Assembly: GCA_004380135.1 (NCBI GenBank)
Contig: QXCR01000097.1
Location: 1-64,000, forward strand
From: Stemphylium vesicarium
Taxonomy: Eukaryota > Ascomycota > Dothideomycetes > Pleosporales > Pleosporaceae
DNA: 64,000 bases
Direction of reading: 5' to 3'
Shown: positions 1-11,340 of the stretch, in pieces
How the letters are laid out: each line of letters opens with the position of its first letter
Numbering within the stretch: the stretch's first letter is position 1
Made by a program: the position numbers and the translations under genes
The notes under the pieces: generated by a model
What the model was told of the DNA's origin: nothing
The model's database searches: none
The model's input: only the letters and a program-made list of their open reading frames with translations

Positions 1-252
1 AGCAAGGATACGAATTCAGCGCCACAGTCTGATAGTCTATCTTATGAGGTTGAAGATATCTTCGAGCTTCAGGCACCTATTGAAGATGTGCCTCAAATAG
101 GAGAGAGCGGAGAACTAGATGAATTAGTTGAAGAGGTATCTCCGCTACAGGTACGAAAGCGTCGGGCGGCTGAGACAATTGAACGTCGAGAGCTCCCTAA
201 GCGTGAGCGTCGGCGACCAGAGCGCCTGCGTACTACTGAATCACCACTGTAA
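1..252 (+). pseudogene. 3' end of an ORF open at the left edge, retroelement-like tail
   Basis: Frame 1 is open from the first base to a TAA at 250-252 (83 codons). The peptide is very acidic in its first half (stretches of Glu/Asp with Pro) and then strongly basic, ending with repeated Arg-Arg-Pro-Glu-Arg-type residues. This acidic-then-basic linker resembles the region before the reverse transcriptase in fungal copia-type polyproteins, but no catalytic domain is visible, so the assignment is a guess. An AT-rich stretch and a degenerate minisatellite follow directly, which fits an old transposon remnant. It could equally be the C-terminus of an unrelated disordered protein. Confidence 0.25.
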
Positions 253-410
253 TAATAGGCTGTGATAATATAGTTTTGTTAGAATAGTGTTCTATTATTG
301 TATTAAACCCACCGTCGTAGCTCAATAGTGAATAGTAGCTGCCTATTAATAACCACTATATTGATTAATTACTTCAACATTTAATTTAAAATATAAGTAC
401 CTATTCTTAT
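253..410. other. AT-rich non-coding stretch
   Basis: Markedly richer in A and T than the rest of the window, with no ORF and many TAATA/TTAAT words. It lies between the retroelement-like ORF tail and the CCCAA minisatellite. Such composition is typical of repeat-induced-point-mutated transposon remains in ascomycetes; that reading is inference. Confidence 0.4.
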
Positions 411-575
411 AACCCAACCCAACCCAGCCAACGCTAAAGGTAACCCAGCCCAGCCCGCGCTAATGCAACCCATAACCCGACCCAACCCACGCTAAGTAAC
501 CCAGAACCCAACCCAACCCATGCCAAGAAATCCATAACCCAACCCAACCCGACCTTGGGTATACCGAACCCAACC
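411..575. repeat. Degenerate CCCAA minisatellite (GGGTT on the minus strand)
   Basis: About 165 bp made of CCCAA/CCCGA/CCCAG pentamers grouped into four to five imperfect higher-order units of roughly 25-35 bp. Several units carry a GCTAA-type spacer (at about 432, 459, 491). On the minus strand it reads as runs of GGGTT, and four closely spaced GGG runs occur more than once. It is not the canonical fungal telomere unit (CCCTAA). Confidence 0.8.
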
Positions 576-2093
576 TCCACCCTACACGTGACTATCTCAC
601 ATGATATCCTATTGTAGCAGGCACTGCCTGGTGGGCAAGTGCACTTACCTCTGAGCTGAGAGCTCCTATACACGAACATCACAACACGACAACAGATAGC
701 AATACAATTGTTGATCCGCAGCCTCCGACCGACACTGCTCACGCAGTTACATTAATCGAGTCGCTTATCGAGCACTGATTATGCTGTTAGAGGCTTCAAG
801 CGGAGCTCGAGTATCGTTAAGGAGAAGTGCACTTACTGTTTTCTTTCCCGAATTCCCAGTTACTGCAACGGCTCGCGCTGCGGTGCCTGTCTTTGAAAAC
901 CGCGTCATGATAGTGGTGGATAACAAGGTTGAGATAGTACGAGCAGGAGAAGTTACAAAAGAATTCACTTGCACGTCGAAATATATAGGTAGAGGCGAAG
1001 GCAGAGGTAGGCAAGGGCGCCGCCTGGCCGCTGAAAGACTCCAGTACTGCAACCTAAAGCATGTAAGGGTATCGAAGAGCGACATAAACATAAGTGAAAT
1101 TAGAGTCGCTAGAGAGACTCGAATTTTTCATTTTCCCACAGATCCGATTGTTAGTAGACAGCCAGGTAACGTTGATTTGTGAATTTGTCTGATATCGAGC
1201 AAACCCATTTAGCTAGAAGCATTCTTATCATTTCTATTCAGTAGCGAGAAGCGTCACTATACAGCTGGCGGCTATTGCACTTCTGCCTCTTGAATCCAGC
1301 TTTTCTCTGCACATACTTGTCGAACCTCGGCCAGTTTAGGATGATAGGTCATTTTACCCCTTTGGCAGCGCTAAACTTTAATGCTAGTTCTCGAAACCGT
1401 CCCGAGTCCTGAAAATTCTGTGTGCTCGTGCAATTTATTCATCAACACCTTGATGCTTGTGTTACCATCCTATATCAGGTTGTCTATCGCGACGATTGTA
1501 AGATGGCGGCTGACTGGATGTCAGCGCTGAATGAGATTGAATTACGATGAAGAGGCTCACAGCACTGCGAGCGTTCGTAGACATTCCGACTGTAGGTACA
1601 AAGCTTCTTGTAACGATATTGCACCGGAATCGTCGCCTCTTGTATATACAGATTATGTTCGTCTGCAGGAGAAATAGGAAATCAAGAGCCTGCAGGACGG
1701 TTCATATTCCAACGGAGGCACTTGCTACTCACGGTCACTAGATTTTGATAGTAGGCTGCGTGACCTCGTGTTGGAGCTTCGCAAACAGCCAAACAGTAGA
1801 TGTAAAAGACATAGCGATGGGCAATTAGCTTGGAAACTAGAGAACACTCCCGGTTGTGAAGGTGAAAGCAGCCGATGCGCGTATGAAGCGGATGCAACGA
1901 GAAAAAGGGATGAGTGAACGGCTCTGCCCCCTCGTATTTGCAAGTTCTTGCGTTGAGCTCGATCTGATTGCAAGTAGTTAGTCGTGCTATAGCATATATC
2001 GCCGTATGTTGTCGCACAGTTACATACCCATTCAGTCGACGTTGCGCTTTAATAAACTTCGAGCTCACCTTTCGGCGTATTACCATCTGCTAG
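576..2093. other. No supported gene
   Basis: Only short ORFs occur, including opposite-strand overlaps at 765-1182 that look like chance. I see no domain, no tRNA-like structure and no tandem repeat after the minisatellite. Base composition is mixed. It may be old, decayed transposon or intergenic sequence. Confidence 0.4.
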
Positions 2094-2221
2094 CAGACTT
2101 GCCAACAAGCAAGCCAATCAAGCCGGTCTAACCTAATGTGGTAATCAAGTGACTCGCATAGGTTAAGGTATTACTGAATGTAGTTAGATCGGCTTGATTG
2201 GCTTGCTTGTTGGCAAGTCTG
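2094..2221. repeat. Near-perfect inverted repeat, MITE- or foldback-like
   Basis: The left arm 2094-2132 and the right arm 2183-2221 are reverse complements over 39 bp with a single mismatch (G at 2126 against A on the other strand). The 50-bp centre (2133-2182) has only weak further complementarity. The word GCTAG stands at 2089-2093 directly left and at 2225-2229 three bases right of the arms; this could be the trace of a target duplication, but the three-base offset makes that uncertain. The arms start with CAGACTTGCC. There is no coding capacity, so this would be a non-autonomous element or a foldback remnant. Confidence 0.75.
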
Positions 2222-5200
2222 ACAGCTAGGTGCCCAGTCGGCTTATCGTAAAGATGGAAAGAGGAGAGCAAAAAGAGCTCAGATAAGCTGTTCCGCCACT
2301 GTTTGATTGCGACACAAGCTCCGAGCCAAAAGTCTGTGCCCCATATTACGTTCATCTGGCATCGCATGGAAACACTCTCCCACGCTATGTCGCTTTCTCA
2401 TTCCCTCAAGGAGGAGGCAACTTTTCCATCGCCATTGGAGCGACTTCAATAGGCGCACAATATTGGGGTCGATTTCATAACGAATGGTGGTGTCTGCAGA
2501 TCTGTAATGTTTTCATCAGGTGGCTGACTCGAAGAAGTTGGTGTAGCAAAAGCTGATCAGTGTATAACGACTTTACCAGTTGTGTGTAGCGTAAGGCCTT
2601 AGTGCACCTAGGCTACCACCCGTATGATCGTTTGTCCGGGCGTGCCGCTCCGAGGAGACTTGAGGGACCACTCTGTCGTTACTTATTCCGGATGAAGCCA
2701 ACACCGCGATGTTGACTTACCCCTCATGTACGTCTCTTGTAGCACCAAATCGTCTTGTGTATCCTGAGTTCGATATGGAATGAAATGCCAAATGTCGCAT
2801 CTAGGACCAACCTCCTTCAATGTCAGCGGTACACTCACAAGGAATCATGCGCGAATACAGCAGAGGACAAGCCTCCGCCACCGGTTGGCTCCGCCAAGAC
2901 CAATGGCGCGCAAATGATCATCTACCAGAATTCTTTATCCTTGCTTCAGGGTCTAACCAATGAAAAAGCAAACCTGGCTGAGGTTTTCCATGGCATTGTA
3001 GAAAACTCGATGTTGATCTTTTCATCACTAGTGTAGAACATGTCACATGTCACCCAATGAACGACATCCGTGGAAGATGTTGCAATTGCTTTTTGAGAGT
3101 TTACGCAGCCACCCGAATTCGCGACGGGATACCTTTATCGATTGCTTGCCATCATCGAGAAGAAGAGCCTTAGCCTCCCCCCTCCTGTCACAACGTTGTA
3201 GCACATGTCGGGCCTTTTGCTGGCATCTGCCGCCTGCGATGGTGCCCAAAATGAAGACGGCTTTGGCAAGGTTCGTGGTGTTGAATACCGCCGCGAGCCG
3301 CGTCGCTGAGGCGCAGCGTTTTCGCAGTGCTACCCAGGCACCTTGCACTTGGGCGCGGATACCTGGAACCGGTTCAGTAGACGGTTTCAGCTAAGCGTGG
3401 TAATGTCATAGTCTTGGATTGATCCTTGTGCTCCTGGTGGTATAGCTTCAGTTCGGCATATAGACATCTTGTAAGAGAGGATTTGCCCGAGAAGGCATGA
3501 AATAAGTAACGCCCTTCACCCGAGTCGATTTAAGTACCTAGGTAAAGAGCATGGAAGGCCCGTAGGGGTAATTGATTCCCATGCCTCACGTGGAAACTCC
3601 ATCGCATCCTGTTGCTGCTGCACCCACTTTTGATTGACAGGTCCGTGGCTTCCAGGCTATCGCGGTTACCACGTTGTAGGGCTACATGAGACTCTTTTGG
3701 TGTGGAAAATGACAGATCACTCTCGTGAGAAGGATAGCGCGCTACCGAAGCGTGCTAGCCCCTTGGAGTCGCGTGCGTAACCCTTATCTTGGATGGTGGA
3801 CACCTGCTCTGTGCTCCCACCATACCTTTTCGCGACAACGCAACGAGACGATCGTAATATTATATCCGACAAACGGGCTCATTCTCAAGACCATCCTCAG
3901 GCTCAGATCTCACGACGCGACACAGGGCAGCAGGACCGAATGTTCCTTGTTTCGTGGGGAAAACAAAAGCAAACGGCTGGAGAAGGTGTACGGCAAAAAC
4001 TCGAAACGAGGATACGAGCTATACAGCTGTTCTTAATTAATGTGGGAAAGCCACTAATAAGCCTGCCGCACTTCCGCGTGCCAACAGGAACCGCATCCCG
4101 TCGCCAATCTCCACAGCAAGTCATGGCGAGGATGAGCCGACTCACAAGCCGCTCTTCTGCCGCTTGCTGCTAGCCGCTCATGTAAACTCAAGGCCCGGCC
4201 TAAATCTCTTCCCGGGGCTCTGGGACCACAATCACCCTCTCCTATTTTCTTACAAAGTCGATCTTTTCCAGCTTTTGATGTCGCTACATGTCGACCAGTT
4301 TGGGCGACTTCGTCCGATGTGCACGTTGCTGATGATCGGGCCCGCAATCCTTCAGAGCCATGCGACTTGTATCACCTGATTGCGATATGAGTGCTCGAAG
4401 CGTGGCAATGAGGTTAAGGCTGACCGGTTAAGTGCGACCATCGACGTAGCGGCCTGTCAATCTCGAAAGTAGGCCACTAGGACACCGGCCCGAACCTCAA
4501 CCAGATTTTGCTGGACATTTACATCTCGCGTGCTTGCGTCTCATCAAATAGCAAGATTGCATGATTACCGACCTCGCACGAGATCGAGAAAGCGCATGCG
4601 GCAGTAGGGAGAATGAGGGTCAATCCCCGACAGTGTGCGTGCATTGTTGGTCGACACGAAGGATGACCAAGGTTTTTGCTTACAGCATGCATCTCGCTTA
4701 CAAGATCCACGAATCGCATCCATTGTCTCCTGTATGACATCGTCTACGTCCCGCCAGGCTCCGCCGCCACGTTCCTGCATATGTGTATTCGCACCGATGG
4801 ATTTGCAGATCAGTCTGCGCACTGGTTCGCCGACTGGCACTCAGCTGATCGGCCTGTGCCCCGGAAAAGGAAAGAAAACCAACGGCCCACAACTCGCAGG
4901 AATTGCATCGCACGATCAAATCATAATGGAATGTAGCGGGCGAAGGAATCGTATTGATCTGAAACATTCTTCCCGCTGTACATGGATGGTGACACCATCT
5001 CGCGCCAGCTCAAACCGGCTTCCTCACTAAACATGTAGCGCGATTTACCCGCAACGACAGTAAGACTCTTGTTTTGCAGGTGGCTTCCTCCGCTGTGTCT
5101 GGCATCTCCCCCGTAAGCACGAAGCTCGCAATGACTTTTCATGATGCAGATCTCGGCCCGTCAGGCTTGTGCCACAAGCATGCTGAGACCAACTTCTGTG

Positions 5201-5497
5201 ACTGTCTCACAGTCCTCGCGGCTGTTGTGTTTCGACTCGTGGCCATGCCGAAGGTTTACATACAGGGCTGCGGCACCCTGTATCCGCGGAACTATTGGCA
5301 AGGGCTACCGTACAGTTGGTGCATGGAAAGCGGGGAACGTGCACAGGTACGCTGGTGGAAAAGCCATTGACCATGCTCACACACCACCAATTTTATTTCA
5401 GGGACTTCCAGGTGCAGTGTAAAATACTCCACGCCTTCCCCGCGAAGTTCGTCATTCATTCATTCTCCAGTCACCTTTCGGCTTGCTCAATCACGTT
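2222..5497. other. 3.3-kb stretch with no supported gene
   Basis: Many short ORFs in all frames, none longer than about 131 codons, and none with a recognisable domain or compatible splice joins. Overlapping ORFs of similar length on both strands (for example near 3043-3394 and 4565-5030) are what mid-GC non-coding DNA gives by chance. The last part must contain the promoter and leader of the membrane-protein gene that starts at 5498. Confidence 0.45.
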
Positions 5498-6964
5498 ATG
5501 GCCGGCTCATTATCCGAGAACTCTCGGGGCAAGCAAGCCGTGGAGATATCTGCTGTCTTCACTGGCCTTGCTCTCGTCATCGTCCTTCTCCGGCTGTACA
5601 CGCGCTTCTTCATCATTCGGTGCGCCGGTATAGAAGATGCTGGCATCGCTCTTGCAATGGTCAGTCCATACATCCGGTCATTATCACTCGACCTGTTTGC
5701 TTACATCCTCCCAGCTCTGCTCCATCGGACTGACTATCTGTATTGGAGTCCGTATGTGCCGGCTCTTTCCCGACCCCGAAATGGAAACTTACATCAACCA
5801 GAAGCCAAGTTTGGTATGGGCAGACACTTCGATAGTGTTCCACCAGATGATATGATCAAATTCTTGAAGGTAGAATCCCCCTTCTTTGTCGCTTGTGTCA
5901 TACTCATGAGTTACAATAGTCCTTCTGGTCCAGTCTGATCGTGTACTATCTGTCGCTCGGACTTACCAAAGCATCTATGCTCCTCCAGTATCGACGAATA
6001 TTCCCTACAAAATCATTCCAGATCGCGAACTGGACCACTATGGCAGTCGTCATTGCCTACACCTTCTGGACAGTTTTTGCTAGTATCTTTGCCTGCGTGC
6101 CCGTCAGAGCATTTTGGACCAAAGAGAAGGCTACGTGCTTGAACCAATTTGCGATGTGGTTCACTAACGCCGCTATCAACATTGCCACCGATTTTGCCAT
6201 CATTCTCTTACCCATACCGGTTATAAGCAGCTTGAACCTCGGTAAACGGCAAAAGATTGGTCTTATCTCTATCTTCGCGATTGGTGGATTGTAGGTTCTC
6301 CCTTTCATCAGCTCAAGCGGGTTTGCCCCGGTGCTATCACCCTTATGATTGCATGAAGGTTCTGTTGTAACAAGGCTTCCCTCATCTTGTTGCATATCTC
6401 GCAGGAGACAGCTTCCCTTGAAACACCTGGAGAAGTCATGCTAACCAGTTGTTCGATAGTGTATGCATCGTATCAATTCTGCGCTTGCGGTCTCTAGTCG
6501 CGATTTCCAACTCCTCAGATCAAACATACGACAACCCACCTGCAGCGACTTGGAGTTCAGTCGAGACCAATGTTGGCATTATCTGCGCCTGCCTTCCACT
6601 GCTAAGGCCCCTTCTCACTAAATACCTTCCCAAGGCGTTCCCATCCCGACACCGGAGCCAGTACTCCCGACCAAACCGCGCAACAACCTATGGAAGTCGA
6701 GGAGGTAGCAAAGCACTGCGCACGAAAGACGACTACGTCCTCGATGTCACAAAGCGCTCCCACGACTCAGATGAAGATGGGCGAGACATTCAGGTCGTAA
6801 CCGACATACACGTGCAAGTGGAGGGAAGTGATGGCGGGCGATTGAGCGGATGGAAGACACCGACGTCGCAACAGAACTGGTCGGATGTTTCATCCGTCAA
6901 GGATTTGGAAAGGGCGAACAGCACCGAGATGCTCGTGGATTCGCCTCCACGACCTCCCCAATAA
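5498..6964 (+). CDS. Fungal rhodopsin-domain (SAT4-type) integral membrane protein
   Basis: Five exons: 5498-5659, 5715-5751, 5802-5869, 5920-6290 and 6460-6964, together 380 aa. All introns are GT-AG, and joining them restores the continuous family sequence (for example the CIGVQ-AKFGMGRHF junction across the second intron). The protein has several hydrophobic segments, including residues around 10-30, 50-65, 90-110, 125-150, 175-195 and 210-240, then a hydrophilic tail of about 120 residues rich in Arg, Ser and Asp. The LTKASMLLQYRRIFP segment and the IATDFAIILLPIPVI segment are typical of the fungal rhodopsin-domain family (Pfam Fung_rhodopsin), which is expanded in plant-associated moulds. 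No CFEM cysteine domain is present at the N-terminus, so it is not a classic Pth11. Ligand and function are unknown. ATG 5498 is preferred over ATG 5483, since the family usually starts just before the first helix. Confidence 0.88.
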
Positions 6965-7913
6965 TTCCAATTCTTTCCTTTGTTTGCTTCTGGACAGCGA
7001 TATTAGATTCTTATAACGAAGCTCCACGACCCATTATTAATAGAGAGTCATTATACTCTTGTTCATTACACTGGCCCCGAAGACAACATTTTCCTGGATT
7101 GGAAGAGGTGGTGGGCATCACCACTCTGCGTGTTGACCTGCGACACTTCTTCCATGCAGATTGCGTGCGATACGTACGAAGCAGGTTTTATATACGACCA
7201 TCCAGTCGAGCTTCGCAAGTCTCATGTTGTCTAATCCGAGCAGCTGAGAGCTCCCTTACTGCGCAACATCACATCTTTCGGCTGGAAGCCAGCACGTCGG
7301 CTGTACCGTGCCGAAGCGGAATTCATGGGTAACGTCTACTTATACATTGCTCTGCGCGCCCGTCCATCACTGTTGAGTAGCAGTCGCCCAGAAGAGAAGC
7401 CAAAAGCGAAAAGCTAGAACGCCTTCCTTATCAGACGTTCAGTGATCGTTCGGTGGTTAAGAACATGAAGGGACACATGAGACTTTGGACCCGGGAAAGC
7501 TGTGGCGTGAAAAGGAGCCCCTATAGCGATCGGTAGGGAAGAGATGGGAGTGAGTGGACGTACGTTGGATGCTGCACTATTGAAAGACGAAATACGGGCA
7601 GTGTCATTGTTCCAACAGGGCTTACCGGACGGCGGCACAATTGTGTGGTTTTTGGGAGGCGTTGAGCTCACGATACAGAATTGCGACAGATCCTGGTCAC
7701 TTTCACGAGCATTCACTCTCTAGCCTCCACCATCGTGATACCATACCAAGCGCGTCATAGCACCCACCGCCTACGGACTATACATTCACGCCCCTCTCGC
7801 GCTCTTGAACCAGCCCACCACCACTACGAGCTACTCGACTCTACTAATAACCCAACCTTCAATTCAAGTTTACAAACGACCTCGACCCCCTTCACACCAC
7901 GATCACCCCTAAC
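6965..7913. other. Intergenic, no supported gene
   Basis: Holds the 3' region of the rhodopsin-domain gene and the promoter of the next gene. A minus-strand ORF of 100 codons at 7414-7716 has no recognisable features. From about 7720 the plus strand becomes C-rich with many CACC and CTAC words up to the ATG at 7914, as is usual for fungal 5' leaders. Confidence 0.4.
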
Positions 7914-10370
7914 ATGGATTCCATCAAAGCTGTTGCGATGCCGCCCACGAATGTGATCGCCCGCCGCCGCCGCCGCGCATCATCAGCACCACCAGTGTCG
8001 CGGTAAGTTATCCTCGCCGCTCGCTATATGGTCCATGGCCTGATTCTATCCAGCGGCTGCTTCTCGACTTCGGCCACCTCTTCGATGTCGGTCCGCATTG
8101 CCACCACATACACCTCCGCCGTCCCGACTACACCGCTGACTAGCGTGTCGCGCTGCTTGTCGGCCGCTTGCCATTCGGCGCAGGTCTCAGTAGCCAACAA
8201 GGCCAAGTCGTCCGATCCTAACAAGGTCAAGCTGGCGCTGTTCGGGTTCGAGCTCACTGTCTCGTGTGAGCTCACTGAGATTCCTCGATGGCTGCGTAAG
8301 CCCCCTGACCGTGATCGGTAGCCGGCGCCTACTCACAGCAGGCCTTTGAACGCTGACACTGCTGAGTTGTCGGGCGTCGAGGAGAGGATTTTTCTCGACA
8401 CCAGCGCTTTCGCACTGCAGTGGTTTGGACGCTCTCTTTTCGAGAACACCTTCATCCTTGTCACCGTTGGCGGGCTGCTATGGCTGATCTTTGGCGGATG
8501 GCAGGAGCTGGAACACCTCAAGTACTTGACCGAACCGCCATTTGGTGTTGAGTGCGCCGTGGATCAGGTTGCGAACGCTCAGTCTGAGATCGCTTCAGTC
8601 GAGCTTGCCGTCCCTTCGCAGGACTCTACTCCTTTACTTGAGCAGAGCTGCGACGTGGTCCAAGACAGGGAAAAGGTTCAGGAATGGCTCAATACCCATC
8701 AGGACGCCACCAGATCTGATGGAAGCGAATCCCCAAGCCCCGATGACCAAGATTGCACCACTGTCATTATCGCAGGTGACAATGCCTCACAGCATGAAGA
8801 TCTTGCAGACGATGAGAGCCTGGCACCAATTGAGACTCCCAGTGAGGCCATTACAGACGAGGAAGATGTCGAAGAGATTTACCCCAACGAGCAACAGCTC
8901 GCTATTATCCAAAAGCAGCACGAATTCCCCGTCTTTGTCCTAGAAAACCCTTACGATGACCAAGGCCCACATCATCAACAATGCCTCAAAACCAAGCAAG
9001 ACGTTTTGTACACTCGGGGCCGTGGAGAGTGGATGTTCGAAACCGACGAATGGCCAGGCCGCCCCATAGAAGCAGACGAGAAAGATATCGACTACATGTT
9101 TGCCCATCTGCTGTCCCACCTCCCCCAATGGCTAGTCAAGGAACTCAGGAGCCACACCCTAGACGAACTGATCAAAACGCGCCTACCAGATGACTCCAAC
9201 CCTTACCTGGAGGCTCTCGCGCTGCAATGGTACATGGTTTTCCCTGGCACCCTTGCCGGACGAGGTTGCCGCACCGCCATCACCTCGCTTGCGGACGTTC
9301 GCAAGATTGTGGAGTGGACCCGTCGTAAGTTCACCCCTGAATGCGATAAAGACGAACGCGACTTCGTTGGTCTAGATCATCCCCAGCGACCATACCTAAC
9401 CGACGCTGAAGAGCACAACATCAACGAGGGTAACTGCGACTACAACTATAGCAACATCGACATTGTGACCGAACAGTCCCACGTTCTTCTCCAGCTGAGA
9501 AAGCTTCCTGGACACGGCAAGATCGACTTCACTAACCGGATCCCGGGCTGGGTTGCTTCATTGGATGAGCGCGAGTTCCTCGATCCAAACTCCTTCTATG
9601 GCTGCGAATGTGGGGAACTCGCAGTGGACGCGCTCCGCGACTATCGCGAGGAAATGGAGCACAATTACAAGGAGACAAAGGGCCATGAATCGTGCTTCCC
9701 CATTACCTTCCTCGGTGACTCTGAGCTCGACCCTCTTCACGCGCGGATGCAGCAATTTCCTGAGGCTCCGGCTCGCACCACGCCACCACGTTCGCAGAAG
9801 ATTCTTCAGTGCTGCAACCTACACAAGACGGGGACGGACAACATCTTCATTCTTGTCGACACGTCACTCGAGGACATCAACGATCGCCTCAGCGATCCGC
9901 AGGGCGGTCTTTCCGCTCCTGGAACTACGTTGCCGAGGTATCCCGACGGCTTCAGGACTATGCTCGGCTTCAAGGAGATTCCGTACGAGGAGCTTCCACC
10001 TCGCTGTGTGCATGGCGTTCTTCACTCCCATGCATGTGAGAAGTGCTTCCCACACGGCCACGACGAGGAAAACTGCGCAGAATGTGTCGAGCATCTCTTC
10101 ACCATTCCTGTCCGATACCGGAGTTGGGTACTGATTGATGGGGTGATAGAGCAGAAGAGGGAGGCCCAGAATGAGAATGCGCAAGTGATGGGTAACGGCG
10201 CTGCTGCTTCTGCTCGAGCGGTGGACGAGCCTGTGGTCCATCTTCCTCTTGACCTGCTCTCTGACCTTGAGTACGCCACTGCCTATAATGACTCTTTCTT
10301 GCAGGCCACACAGGCTGCGCAATTTGGATACGAGGTTCTCCCTCCTCCTGGCCCGCTCGCTGTTCCGTAG
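7914..10370 (+). CDS. Unrecognised acidic protein with one membrane segment and a WPGRP module
   Basis: I do not recognise this gene. Likely exons are 7914-8002, 8054-8263 and 8339 (or 8342)-10370, about 776 aa. The first intron is a clear GTAAGT...CAG. The second is less sure: the obvious GTAAGC donor at 8296 gives a stop, whereas GTGTGAG at 8264 keeps the frame. Visible parts are an Arg run near residue 17, one strong hydrophobic segment at about 137-154, an acidic disordered stretch at about 200-290, the motif EWPGRP at about 337-342, and a Cys/His-rich patch near residues 660-690 with closely spaced Cys and His residues that could bind metal. The 55-60 residues after WPGRP resemble repeats in the next gene downstream, so the two are probably distant tandem relatives. 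Start and second intron need transcript support. Confidence 0.6.
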
Positions 10371-11340
10371 CATGTCAACTTCAACCACGACGACGCGCCG
10401 TCTCGCGACCACCCTGCTGACTTCGCGTATGCCCCTCAGTTTCAACCTGATATACCTGTCGCCGCTGCTCACCAATACTGGCCAATCTGAGTGAGCAAAT
10501 TAGTCAAGACGAGGCAGAGCTCCACCTCACGGGTTCCGGTAGAGCGGTTGCTGGTTCGTCCCAGGCATGATGTAGAGCCAACATTTCACTGTTTTTTCCT
10601 TTCTTCGCGTATCATTGGTTTTCGGTCGGGATCTGAACAGAGGCTTTGCCAGCTGGTCAGCTGGTTGTTTTTAGCAATATTTGTGAAGCATCTTTGGAGG
10701 GTTCAACGCCGTCGCCCAGGGCCGGTGTTCATAAGATTAGTTCCTCATCTATTCTCCGTCAGTACTTCATACATACCTCGATACCCATCTCTACAATATA
10801 CTCGAATCCACAATTTACCAATATACCATCTATCACAACCCGGTGATGTCAAACCTCAAGATCTTGTGATATATCCACAGTACCACACCCATATTTTCAT
10901 GGCCGCTCATCCATGGTACTGCACTCAGCATTTACAGTCGCTCACCCACGGTACAGCAGGGCCATCGGAAATACGTCCTACCAAAATATTTCCCCCCTCC
11001 AGTCTCATGTGTGAACCCCCGCTATAAAACTAACACTGACAACCTGCCGAGTGAAACGCCTTCCATCACACGTTGAATGACGTAGCGCGCCCCCTCGCAA
11101 GATCCCAGCTCGCCATTTCACTCGCGGCCTGTGCGAAGCGGCTGGACTAAAGAGGGTTAGTGGCGCGCTGCAGCGTTCTTGTACTGCAAGCACCGTGGTA
11201 TAGGAACGTCGCTTTTGTATACCAGGTCGCAGTTGGTTCAACCGCGCTTCAAGCCCGCGATTGTGAATGAACGCGCTGGACGCTGCTCACCACACCATTC
11301 TACACTCTAATTCGAACTCACACTTGCGCGCACCGCCGAC
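10371..11340. other. Intergenic between the two orphan genes
   Basis: No supported gene. A 178-codon ORF at 10491-11027 is low-complexity and gives no domain. It contains two imperfect copies of a short word (CGCTCAtCCAtGGTAC and CGCTCAcCCAcGGTAC) about 35 bp apart near 10904 and 10939. The sequence before 11341 is CA-rich as in a 5' leader. Confidence 0.4.

Noticed and set aside
411..575. True telomere repeat
   Set aside because: The unit lacks the CCCTAA pattern and the array is internal and degenerate.
434..742. 102-codon minus-strand ORF rich in Gly, Leu, Val and Trp
   Set aside because: It is the translation of the GGGTT minisatellite and flanking sequence; no independent coding evidence.
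765..1182. Overlapping ORFs of 108 and 133 codons on opposite strands
   Set aside because: No domain, no splice partners, and both strands are open over the same bases, which suggests chance.
10491..11027. 178-codon plus-strand ORF
   Set aside because: Composition is mixed and low in structure, it sits in an upstream region, and there is no family resemblance.
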